Shown: in pieces, positions 32,486 to 40,474 of the stretch
Layout of the letters: every line of letters begins with the position of its first letter
How positions within the stretch are numbered: position 1 is the stretch's first letter
NCBI GenBank assembly: GCA_038257845.1
Contig: JBBSQL010000009.1
Location: 24,823-88,822 of the forward strand
DNA length: 64,000 nt
Reading direction: 5' to 3'
Source: JAFDXJ01 sp038257845
GTDB lineage: Bacteria > Bacteroidota > Bacteroidia > Chitinophagales > Chitinophagaceae
The notes under the pieces: generated by a model
Database searches by the model: none
What the model was told of the DNA's origin: nothing
Seen by the model: only the letters and a program-made list of their open reading frames with translations
Program-made: the position numbers and the translations under genes

Positions 32486-32881
32486 TTACTTATTCATTGG
32501 CATCATGTTGCCACTTGCATCCATCATGTGTCCGTCTGCATCAATCATTTCACCTTCTTTCAGCGTTGCTTTTTTACCGTCTTTCATCTTTACCTCACCA
32601 TTTACCATAACTTTACAACCATCTGTACAAGTCATAGTTTCTGTCATTGCAACCCATGCACCAGCTTTCATCACCATCATTTTACCATCTTTCATAGTCA
32701 TGGTGCCATCTTTGGGAGCCATTGTAGCAGGCGTGTTCATAGTTGTAGTATCGGGCATTACAGGAGCTGCACTTGTAGTGTCTGTCATCATTGTAGAATC
32801 TGTAGTTGTACCAGTAGAAGTACCACTGTTACATGCGCCTAAAATTACAGCCATTGCTACAATTGAAAATAATTTTTTCAT
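32486..32881 (-). CDS. Met-rich lipoprotein with DUF6799 repeats
   Basis: 131 residues. Lipobox ILGACN (Cys at about residue 17), a Thr/Ser/Met-rich spacer, then a domain with DGTMTMKDGKMMVMKAG and EGEMIDADGHMMDASGN as in DUF6799. The low-complexity methionines and the CTDGC segment suggest metal handling, perhaps copper or another soft metal, but this is inference. Antisense open frames over this region are artefacts of the ATG/CAT codon repetition. Confidence 0.88.
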   Translation of the reverse strand: MKKLFSIVAMAVILGACNSGTSTGTTTDSTMMTDTTSAAPVMPDTTTMNTPATMAPKDGTMTMKDGKMMVMKAGAWVAMTETMTCTDGCKVMVNGEVKMKDGKKATLKEGEMIDADGHMMDASGNMMPMNK

Positions 32882-32908
32882 GTGTTTGTTTTTTTAATTT
32901 AAAGGTTG

Positions 32909-32940
32909 CAAAATTACGAAATCAAGCATCTTTAATCAAA
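32909..32940 (-). promoter_or_regulatory. Promoter of the DUF6799 gene
   Basis: Minus strand TTTG, 20 nt, TAATTTTG: both boxes match exactly (complements at 32937-32940 and 32909-32916). The ATG lies 28 bases downstream of the -7 box. Confidence 0.75.
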
Positions 32941-33220
32941 TATTCTTCCCATTATAAATATGAAAAATCAAGTTTTAAGCTATCTCTATATTTGCCTTAA
33001 CATTTTATTAATAAAATAGCTCATGCCAAAACACAAAAGGCAGTCCAAAATAAAAAACCAGAATTGCCTTCAATTGGAAAAGCCATTTAATTATAAAGTA
33101 GCCTGATTTACCGCAACAGAAATTTGTGAGGGCTGCATGCAAAAGGCTTTGGCCTTTTATATGAATTAAAAAAACAGGGATATATTGCCCGGTATTTTAT
33201 ATAAAAAATTGAAGTGCAAT
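32941..33220. other. Gene-free region containing a hairpin terminator
   Basis: Downstream of the Bax-inhibitor gene. A 7-bp stem AAAAGGC/GCCTTTT with loop TTTG (33141-33158) is the probable terminator. No gene is supported; the one minus-strand open frame here is antisense-like and overlaps the neighbouring gene end. Confidence 0.55.
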
Positions 33221-33991
33221 TTATTTCCTGCCTGCAAACCTGCTGAGTAATTTTAAAATTTCTATATACAGCCATACGATCGTAACAAGCAGTCCGAATG
33301 CGCCATACCATTCCATAAACTTTGGTGCACCACCTGCAGCACCGCGTTCGATCATATCAAAATCCAATAAAAGATTTAATGCTGCAATGGCAACTATGAA
33401 TAAGGAAATACCGATTCCCAATAAACTAGAATCGTAAGTGAAGCCAACATTTACATGAAAGAGACGAAGCACCATCGAAATTACATAAAATAAAAAAATA
33501 CCCATGGTTGCAGATATAATCACGGAACGTAATTTATCTGTCACTTTTATAATCCTGAAATTATATAAAAGAAACATTGCAATGGCTACGCCAAATGTAA
33601 GTCCTACCGCCTGCATGATCAGGCCGGGATATTTTTCTGCAAACATCGTATTAAACATCACTGAAATTCCGCCCAGGAAAAAGCCTTCGAGGATGGCATA
33701 TAAAGGTGCCAGGAATGGTGCCAGGGTTGGTTTAAATGAAATAGCAATCGCCACGATGAGCCCACCAAAAATCCCTACCATCATTAAGGTATTCATGGTA
33801 TTATCTGCAAACTGCGCATGCAGATTCCAGGTATAAACGGCCGCGCCTACAACGAGTAATAATAAAAAGCCGAATTTATTGATTGCGCCACGCACCGTCA
33901 TTGTTTCGGTACCAATGGCTTGCACATTCCCATCTGCCCTGTTCCACATTTTTTCTGATAGGGTGGGATTAGATGATTTAAGTATAGACAT
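33221..33991 (-). CDS. Bax inhibitor-1 / YccA family membrane protein
   Basis: 256 residues with seven predicted membrane helices. N-terminal SNPTLSEKMWNRAD matches the Bacteroidota YccA/BI-1 group (TNPxLxExxW). The family acts as pH-sensitive calcium-leak channels or modulators of FtsH-type proteases. It starts 38 bp after the polysaccharide-deacetylase stop on the same strand, so the two may be co-transcribed. Confidence 0.92.
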   Translation of the reverse strand: MSILKSSNPTLSEKMWNRADGNVQAIGTETMTVRGAINKFGFLLLLVVGAAVYTWNLHAQFADNTMNTLMMVGIFGGLIVAIAISFKPTLAPFLAPLYAILEGFFLGGISVMFNTMFAEKYPGLIMQAVGLTFGVAIAMFLLYNFRIIKVTDKLRSVIISATMGIFLFYVISMVLRLFHVNVGFTYDSSLLGIGISLFIVAIAALNLLLDFDMIERGAAGGAPKFMEWYGAFGLLVTIVWLYIEILKLLSRFAGRK

Positions 33992-34029
33992 ATCAATTCG
34001 TTTTTTTTAAATAAAAATTAAAAGTACAA

Positions 34030-34920
34030 TTATTTTGAAATCTGTATGTTTTTCAAACCAGGATAATGATCCAGTGTTTCAAAAACATAACGCGGATCTT
34101 TCTTTAAAGTGGAAATAAATTTGATGAGCGAGTCTGTATAGTTTGGTTTTGCAAACATCCGGTCATGTGCCAGGATCACTACATTATTGGGTGTATTTAC
34201 AGCGATTCGGTTATCATAAGCGTCATTCACTGCTTTCAGCATTTGATCCACACTTTGCACCGGCACGGATCCGCCCTGGTTTTTAAAACGCCACTCGATA
34301 TCCCAGCCAAACACATTATATCCCAGTGAATCCAGCCTGTCACAAACTGCGCGAACAGATTTTGCGCTTTTTACCTGGTGGTCATTTACCCAGGCACTGT
34401 TGCCCGGCAGGCGGATTATTTTCACCGGCACTTTAAACATTTCCTGCACTTTCATGAAATCCGCAATGGCACTATCCGGGTGCGTATAAAAGGTAGAATA
34501 ATGATCCCGGAATGCGTGCGAATAACTGTGGTTGGCTAATAAAAATTGAGGGTAACTATTTCTTACAGAATCTACAATCGCCATCCTGTTGTCATCAAAT
34601 GCATGCATGCCCACCATAAAAAAAGTAGCTTTCACACCCAGGTCTTCGAAAACTTTTTTACAAATATTTGTTCCCGGAGGCTGAGGGCCATCATCCCAGG
34701 TTAAATAGATATATCTTTTAGAAGGATCGTAAGTAAATGGCGCGCTGATAAAACCACCATTTGCAACAAAAACAGAGTCAGCTTTTTTCTTAGCTGCAAT
34801 AGAATCTGCCTTGGGATCACTTTTTTCTTTTCCACTATTACAAGATAAAATGAATAATGAAAAAACCAGTAAAAGCAGGGTCATTGATCTTGAAAAAACG
34901 GGGGAATCTTTTTTGAACAT
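34030..34920 (-). CDS. Polysaccharide deacetylase family lipoprotein (CE4 / NodB)
   Basis: 296 residues. Lipobox FILSCN (Cys at about residue 27). The NodB motif 1 reads TWDDGP in place of TFDDGP, and motif 2 reads NHSYSHAF with the two metal-ligand histidines. It ends with a conserved HDRMFA-type motif. Likely removes acetyl groups from peptidoglycan or a surface polysaccharide in the periplasm. Its own -7 box is at 34941-34948. Confidence 0.9.
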   Translation of the reverse strand: MFKKDSPVFSRSMTLLLLVFSLFILSCNSGKEKSDPKADSIAAKKKADSVFVANGGFISAPFTYDPSKRYIYLTWDDGPQPPGTNICKKVFEDLGVKATFFMVGMHAFDDNRMAIVDSVRNSYPQFLLANHSYSHAFRDHYSTFYTHPDSAIADFMKVQEMFKVPVKIIRLPGNSAWVNDHQVKSAKSVRAVCDRLDSLGYNVFGWDIEWRFKNQGGSVPVQSVDQMLKAVNDAYDNRIAVNTPNNVVILAHDRMFAKPNYTDSLIKFISTLKKDPRYVFETLDHYPGLKNIQISK

Positions 34921-34940
34921 GTAGTGTTTTTTTTAACCTA

Positions 34941-34948
34941 CAAATATA
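34941..34948 (-). promoter_or_regulatory. -7 box of the deacetylase/Bax-inhibitor unit
   Basis: Minus strand TATATTTG (exact TAnnTTTG), 21 bases before the ATG; the -33 box is not recognisable. Confidence 0.6.
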
Positions 34949-35047
34949 ACTAAGTGAAGTGAGAAGATGCCAACACAGTTTTGTTATTAAATGATTTTTA
35001 ACGCTTCAAAAATATTTCTATCTTCATATCCATTTTTAATTAAAGCG

Positions 35048-35055
35048 TAACTTTG
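35048..35055 (+). promoter_or_regulatory. -7 box of korA
   Basis: TAACTTTG, an exact TAnnTTTG, 36 bases before the korA ATG. Together with the box at 34941 this forms a divergent promoter region. Confidence 0.6.
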
Positions 35056-35090
35056 CCTGCTCTTATTTTTTTACCTGATATTCCATTTAC

Positions 35091-36938
35091 ATGAATACAA
35101 ATGAAACCATCCTTAAAAATGTTGTCATAAAATTTGCTGGTGATAGTGGTGATGGCATGCAGTTTACCGGCGCACAATTTACAGAAAACACAGCCCTCAT
35201 GGGCATTGACCTCGCAACGTTCCCGGATTTCCCCGCGGAAATACGCGCGCCATTAGGAACTGTTCCCGGCGTGAGTGGTTTTCAATTACGTTTCTCTTCA
35301 GATCCGGTTTATACGCCCGGTGATCTTTGTGATGTGCTGGTTGCAATGAATGCAGCGGCATTAAAAGTAAACCTGCGTGGCTTAAAATATGGAGCCAAAA
35401 TCATTGTCAATAAAGATGGTTTTGATGCCAAAAATTTACGGCTTGCTAAATATCCGGATGGCGTGAATCCATTAGAAGACGGAAGCCTGGATGGTTATGA
35501 GGTCATTGAAATGGACGTGACCAAGATGACAAGGGAAGCGCTGAAAGATTTTACGACCTTAGGAACAAAAGAAAAGGACCGTGCGAAAAATATGTTCGTA
35601 CTGGGATTTTTATATTGGATGTATAACAGGGAATTGGAAAATACGATTCGTTTCATCCAGCAAAAATTTAAAAACAAACCGGATATTCTTGAAAGTAACC
35701 TGGCCGTTTTAAAAGCAGGCTACAATTATGGAGATACCACGGAAACTTTTACCTCGCGGTATAAAGTTGAAAAGGCAAAATTGCCACCGGGAAAATACAG
35801 GAGTATCATGGGCAACCAGGCGCTGGTCTATGGATTGATTGCTGCTTCGCAAAAAAGTGGCCTGCCTATTTTCCTGGGAACTTACCCAATCACACCAGCC
35901 TCAGATATTTTACATGAATTGAGTAAAAGTAAATCTTTTGGTATCCGCACTTTCCAGGCAGAAGATGAAATCGCTGGAATCTCCGCAGCAATCGGCGCTT
36001 CCTATGGCGGCAGCCTTGGTGTAACTTCCACTTCAGGACCTGGGCTTGCATTAAAAGCAGAAGCAATGGGTCTGGCAGTGATGCTCGAAATCCCTTTATT
36101 GATCATAGATGTACAGCGTGGCGGGCCTTCTACGGGTTTGCCTACCAAAACTGAACAGAGCGATTTGCTCCAGGCATATTATGGAAGAAATGGAGAATGC
36201 CCGATGCCGGTGATTGCTTCATCCACACCGAGTGATTGTTTTTTTGCCGTTTATGAAGCTGTGCGAATTGCCGTGCAACACATGACTCCTGTCATATTTT
36301 TAAGTGATGGTTATATAGCCAATGGCGCTGAGCCATGGCGTTTTCCACAAACAAAAGATCTTCCTGAAATAGAAGTACATTTTCAAACAGACTTGCAGAA
36401 AGGCCGGGAAAAATTTCTGCCTTACTTACGCGATGAAAAACTGGTAAGAAAATGGGTTGTTCCCGGAACACCGGGATTGGAACATCGCATTGGTGGCTTA
36501 GAAAAAGAAGATGTAACGGGTAATGTAAGTTATGATGCGGACAACCACCAGCACATGGTGAAAACCCGCCAGGCAAAAGTAGATAATATTGCACATTTTA
36601 TTCCACTACAAACTTTGGACAGCGGCCCGGAAAAAGGAAAAGTGTTGGTACTCGGTTGGGGAAGCACTTATGGTGCTATTAAAAGTGCAGCACTGGAATT
36701 GCAGGCAGAAGGCCACGCTGTGAGTCATGCGCATATCCGCTACCTGCGGCCATTTCCTTCAAACCTTGGTGATATACTGAAAAATTTTGAGCATGTACTT
36801 ATTCCTGAAATTAATAATGGACAGTTGATCAAAATTATCCGTGATGTATTTTTTATTGATGCAAAAGGGTATCATAAAATAATGGGCATCCCGATTACAC
36901 GCACGGAGTTAGTTCAGGAGATTAAGAAGTTACTTTGA
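35091..36938 (+). CDS. korA: 2-oxoacid:ferredoxin oxidoreductase, fused gamma-alpha subunit
   Basis: 615 residues. N-terminal gamma domain (about 1-190: VIKFAGDSGDGMQFTGAQFT, FPDFPAEIRAP), then alpha/pyrimidine-binding domain (GTYPITPASDILHELSK, STSGPGLALKAEAMGLA) and C-terminal transketolase-like domain (VLGWGSTYGAIKSAALEL). This is the 2-oxoglutarate:ferredoxin oxidoreductase type of the reductive or modified TCA cycle. The thiamine-binding beta subunit (KorB), normally the next gene, is not present: a 438-bp gene-free stretch and a tetR gene follow. Confidence 0.93.
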   Translation: MNTNETILKNVVIKFAGDSGDGMQFTGAQFTENTALMGIDLATFPDFPAEIRAPLGTVPGVSGFQLRFSSDPVYTPGDLCDVLVAMNAAALKVNLRGLKYGAKIIVNKDGFDAKNLRLAKYPDGVNPLEDGSLDGYEVIEMDVTKMTREALKDFTTLGTKEKDRAKNMFVLGFLYWMYNRELENTIRFIQQKFKNKPDILESNLAVLKAGYNYGDTTETFTSRYKVEKAKLPPGKYRSIMGNQALVYGLIAASQKSGLPIFLGTYPITPASDILHELSKSKSFGIRTFQAEDEIAGISAAIGASYGGSLGVTSTSGPGLALKAEAMGLAVMLEIPLLIIDVQRGGPSTGLPTKTEQSDLLQAYYGRNGECPMPVIASSTPSDCFFAVYEAVRIAVQHMTPVIFLSDGYIANGAEPWRFPQTKDLPEIEVHFQTDLQKGREKFLPYLRDEKLVRKWVVPGTPGLEHRIGGLEKEDVTGNVSYDADNHQHMVKTRQAKVDNIAHFIPLQTLDSGPEKGKVLVLGWGSTYGAIKSAALELQAEGHAVSHAHIRYLRPFPSNLGDILKNFEHVLIPEINNGQLIKIIRDVFFIDAKGYHKIMGIPITRTELVQEIKKLL

Positions 36939-37323
36939 GGTATATAGACTAATGAACTGAAATGAAAGTTATAAAATGATTTATGATCATTGGGAATTAC
37001 ATAATTGAAAAAAGCACCGGAGAAAGATAGGTGTTTGCCGAAACATTCACTTTTATTTTTCCGATGCCTCTAAACTAATCTTCCTGTGAAGGAAGTAGTA
37101 GAAAGTATCGCTCTTGCAAAACCAACCGAGATTGATAAAACTCCTGCGAACTTTAGTAATACAAATATACACTTTTCAGAACCCCTTTTCCAAATTTCAG
37201 GGGCTTAATTTTTGCACCTGGTTTGCACAAGGTTATGCACAGGTTTTCAGGGTTATCCACCTCTGTTTTTCCCCGTTATAAGTTGTCTAAAAGCTACTTC
37301 AAATTAAAAAAGTTCATAAAATT
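36939..37323. other. Gene-free region with DnaA-box-like motifs (possible oriC-type region)
   Basis: No ORF of interest. TTATGCACA (37233-37241), an exact match to the DnaA box TTATNCACA, and TTATCCACC (37253-37261), one mismatch, lie 20 bp apart in the same orientation. AT-rich sequence follows (37299-37350). It could also be random; there is no dnaA gene in the window. Confidence 0.4.
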
Positions 37324-37363
37324 AAACATTTGTTTGATTTATTCAAACATTTGTTTAGTTTTG
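37324..37363 (+). promoter_or_regulatory. tetR promoter with two palindromic operators
   Basis: TTTG (37333-37336), 19 nt, TAGTTTTG (37356-37363): both boxes exact. Two identical 12-bp palindromes AAACATTTGTTT sit at 37324-37335 and 37345-37356, 21 bp apart (two helical turns). The first covers the -33 box, the second touches the -7 box. A layout expected for an autorepressing TetR dimer pair. Confidence 0.8.
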
Positions 37364-37376
37364 CTTTTTTTGCAAC

Positions 37377-38006
37377 ATGACCTTAACGGATAAACATAAT
37401 CACATAATTGAAAAAGCGGAAGAATTGTTCGCCACCAAAGGCTATTCCGGCACTACCATCCGGGATATTGCGAAAGCAGCAAATGTGAACCTGGCCATGG
37501 TTTCCTATTATTTTGGCTCCAAAGAAAAATTGATGGAAACTTTATTCAGGGAACGCATTTCCCTCATGCAGTTAAAAATCGAAACGCTTTTGAAGAATGA
37601 AACCATTTCCCCGTTTCAGAAAGTGGAGATCATGATTGATGAATACATTTCTAAAGTTTTGGACAAGCAATCCTTTTATAAAATTATGCTGTGTGAAATG
37701 GCACAGCGAAAGAATAAAGTAGTTGTAAAATTTATTAGTGAAATTAAATTGAATTATGCGAATATGATGCGCGACCTCGTAGAAGAAGGCCAGCAAAAAA
37801 AAATATTTAAAAAGCATATAGATATTATGTTACTCATGAATACTATGACAGGAACCGTCACGCAAATGATCATGAATAAAGAAGTTTACCGGGAGTTTAA
37901 TTCCTTAAAAAAAGTATCAGAAACTGAGTATGATCTATGGCTTAAAAAATTACTCGGGGATCACATTAAAAAGATTTTTAAAACATTACTTGAATATGAA
38001 TCTTAA
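37377..38006 (+). CDS. TetR family transcriptional regulator
   Basis: 209 residues. N-terminal HTH: IIEKAEELFATKGYSGTTIR, then KAANVNLAMVSYYFGSKEKL as the recognition helix. The C-terminal ligand domain is diverse and unassigned. First gene of an efflux operon: its stop overlaps the start of the TolC-like gene by 11 bases. The promoter carries two copies of a palindrome it most likely binds, suggesting autorepression and drug-induced derepression. Confidence 0.93.
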   Translation: MTLTDKHNHIIEKAEELFATKGYSGTTIRDIAKAANVNLAMVSYYFGSKEKLMETLFRERISLMQLKIETLLKNETISPFQKVEIMIDEYISKVLDKQSFYKIMLCEMAQRKNKVVVKFISEIKLNYANMMRDLVEEGQQKKIFKKHIDIMLLMNTMTGTVTQMIMNKEVYREFNSLKKVSETEYDLWLKKLLGDHIKKIFKTLLEYES

Positions 38007-39306
38007 ACCAAAGCATCTTTTTTTACTCTTCTTTTTATTTTCTGCATATAGCTCGATAGCTCAGGAAACGAGGGCACTCAGTCTCGATGAAGCCGTGAAC
38101 ACCGGCCTTCTGAACAGCAAGAGGCTGATGATATCACGCGCAAAAATTGATGAGGCCAACGCGATGCTGGCAGAAGCAAAAAACAGGCAATTACCGGATC
38201 TAAAGATCAGCGGAAGTTACATTCGCCTCAACAGTGCGAATATTGTTTTGAAAAACCCGGGTAGCGGTTCTGCCAATATGCCGAAAATTTCTTCAGCTCT
38301 ATATGGCATTGCCAGCGCTTCTCTTCCCATATATGCCGGCGGTAAAATCCGGTATGGTATTGAGTCTTCAAAATATTTGCTGGAAGCATCCAGGCTTGAA
38401 AATGAAAATGACAGCAATGCCATTGCCTACAACATTATAGAAGCATACATCAATTTATATAAATCCCGTGAAGCCATAAAAATTGTACAGGAAAATTTAC
38501 AAGTTTCCCGCTCACGTGATACGACTTTTTCCAACCTGGAAAAAAACGGATTACTCGCCAGGAATGATTTACTAAAATCAGAATTGCAAACCACGCAAAC
38601 TGAATTGTCTTTGCTGGATGCAGAAAATGATTCCAGGATTGCCAACGTAAATATGGATTTGCTTTTGGGTTTTCCTGAAAGCAATATCATTGAAACACAA
38701 ACAGATTTTTTTAATAATCTACCTGCCATTCCAACTTTTGAAGACTATGAAATACAAGCGCTGCAAAACAGGAAAGATTTACAGGCTTCCAGCTTACGCA
38801 TTCAATCTGCCAACATCGGTATAAAATCTGCACATGCAGAAACTTTGCCTTCACTGGCATTGACAGGCGGATACATTGCGGGTGTTATTCCCAATTTTGT
38901 GACAGTGACAAACGTTGCGAATATTGGTCTTGGCATTCAATATAATTTGGCGAACCTGTGGAAATCAAATTCAAAATTAGCAACTGCAAAAGCACAATTT
39001 GCAGAAGCAAATGCAGCGGAAGGAATATTACAGGATGACATAAAACTCCAGGCCAATCGCAATTACCAGGATTTTATTTTAGCAAAAAATAAAATTGACG
39101 TGTATGATAAAGCGCTGGCACAGGCACAGGAAAATTATCGCATTACGAATAATAAATATTTAAACAGCCTCGCCACGATCACAGATTTGCTGGAAGCAAA
39201 TGCTTCTTTGTTGCAGGCAAAATTAAATGTGCCTTTTGCAAAAGCAGATGCATTCATGGCGTATAAAAAATTATTATTGACTGCGGGAAAAATGAATGAA
39301 AAATAA
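37996..39306 (+). CDS. TolC-like outer membrane efflux protein
   Basis: 436 residues from the ATG at 37996; earlier starts would be read through tetR and lack a signal peptide. Signal peptide MNLKPKHLFLLFFLFSAYSS is followed by two OEP repeats rich in long helices (ISRAKIDEANAMLAEAKNRQ; LLQAKLNVPFAKADAFMAY). Outer-membrane exit duct of the EmrAB-like pump encoded next. The start codon is shared with the end of tetR, indicating coupling. Confidence 0.93.
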   Translation: MNLKPKHLFLLFFLFSAYSSIAQETRALSLDEAVNTGLLNSKRLMISRAKIDEANAMLAEAKNRQLPDLKISGSYIRLNSANIVLKNPGSGSANMPKISSALYGIASASLPIYAGGKIRYGIESSKYLLEASRLENENDSNAIAYNIIEAYINLYKSREAIKIVQENLQVSRSRDTTFSNLEKNGLLARNDLLKSELQTTQTELSLLDAENDSRIANVNMDLLLGFPESNIIETQTDFFNNLPAIPTFEDYEIQALQNRKDLQASSLRIQSANIGIKSAHAETLPSLALTGGYIAGVIPNFVTVTNVANIGLGIQYNLANLWKSNSKLATAKAQFAEANAAEGILQDDIKLQANRNYQDFILAKNKIDVYDKALAQAQENYRITNNKYLNSLATITDLLEANASLLQAKLNVPFAKADAFMAYKKLLLTAGKMNEK

Positions 39307-39320
39307 AATAAGAAAAATCT

Positions 39321-40451
39321 ATGGCAGAGAATATAAACGAAACAACAACCCCGGAAAAAAAGAACGTGGAAAATGCACCAAAGAAAAAAAGTAAATTCTT
39401 TATCATTGTGCTTACATTACTTGTAGTTGTGGGCGGCTGGTTTGGTATTTCAAAATACGTGTACAGCCTGCATCATGAAGAAACAGATGATGCACAAGTG
39501 GAAGCGAATATCAGTCCCGTGATTTCAAAAATTCCTGGATATGTTACCAAGGTATTTGTGGACGATAATCAATTAGTACATAGGGGCGACACCTTGCTCA
39601 CATTGGATCAGCGGGATTTGCAAATCGTGCTGGCGCAGGCTGAAGCAGCTTTGGCAACTGCAAAAAGCAATCTTTCAGCAGCGACTGCAAATAGTAATGC
39701 TGCCAATAAAAATATTAGTACAACAAGAGCTGCTATCACTACCGCGAATGCACAAATAGAAACAGCTAAAGTAAATGTTTGGCGTGCTTCACAGGATTAT
39801 GAACGCTATGCAAACCTGATAAAAGATCATTCCATTACACAACAACAATATGAACAGGCGCTGGCTGCAAAGCAACTTGCCGAACGCCAGTTGCAGGTAT
39901 TGATTGATCAAAAGAACCAGGTTTCCACGCAAACAGGTATTGTGTCTTCACAAAGTGAAGCGACTGCCTCACAGATCGGCGTTGCTGAATCAATCGTGAA
40001 GCAAAGAGAAGTGGATGTAGAGAATGCAAAACTCAATTTATCCTATACCACTTTAACCGCATCTGAAAGCGGTATTGTTTCAAAAGTCAGTTTGCAGGAA
40101 GGACAATTTTTGCAGGCGGGGCAATTAACTTTCAGTATCGTTTTAAATAATGATAAATGGGTTGTTGCCAATTTCAAAGAAACACAATACGATGATATGC
40201 ATGTTGGCCAAAAAGTGATCGTGCATGCAGACGCATTTCCCAAACACGATTTTGATGCAGTACTCAGTTCATTCTCTCCTGCTACCGGGAGTAAGTTTGC
40301 CTTGCTGCCACCTGATAATGCCAGTGGAAATTTTGTAAAAGTGGTGCAGCGCCTTCCTGTAAAAATAGATTTCACTAACAAACAGGATTCACTTATTCAG
40401 AAGCTCCGTCCGGGGATGAATGTGGATGTGATTGTAGAATTGGATAAATAA
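39321..40451 (+). CDS. HlyD/EmrA-type membrane fusion protein
   Basis: 376 residues. One N-terminal membrane helix (FFIIVLTLLVVVGGWFGIS), then biotinyl-lipoyl half (ISKIPGYVTKVFVDDNQLVH), a long coiled-coil hairpin (about 110-210) and a C-terminal barrel (LTASESGIVSKVSLQEGQFL). Links the inner-membrane MFS pump to the TolC-like duct. It begins 14 bp after the TolC-like stop. Confidence 0.95.
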   Translation: MAENINETTTPEKKNVENAPKKKSKFFIIVLTLLVVVGGWFGISKYVYSLHHEETDDAQVEANISPVISKIPGYVTKVFVDDNQLVHRGDTLLTLDQRDLQIVLAQAEAALATAKSNLSAATANSNAANKNISTTRAAITTANAQIETAKVNVWRASQDYERYANLIKDHSITQQQYEQALAAKQLAERQLQVLIDQKNQVSTQTGIVSSQSEATASQIGVAESIVKQREVDVENAKLNLSYTTLTASESGIVSKVSLQEGQFLQAGQLTFSIVLNNDKWVVANFKETQYDDMHVGQKVIVHADAFPKHDFDAVLSSFSPATGSKFALLPPDNASGNFVKVVQRLPVKIDFTNKQDSLIQKLRPGMNVDVIVELDK

Positions 40452-40474
40452 AAATTTTCAGAAAGCGATTTATT

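Noticed and set aside
32505..32897. Plus-strand open frames antisense to the DUF6799 gene
   Set aside because: They arise from the ATG/CAT and ACC/GGT repetition of the Met- and Thr-rich gene; the minus-strand gene has a lipobox and exact promoter.
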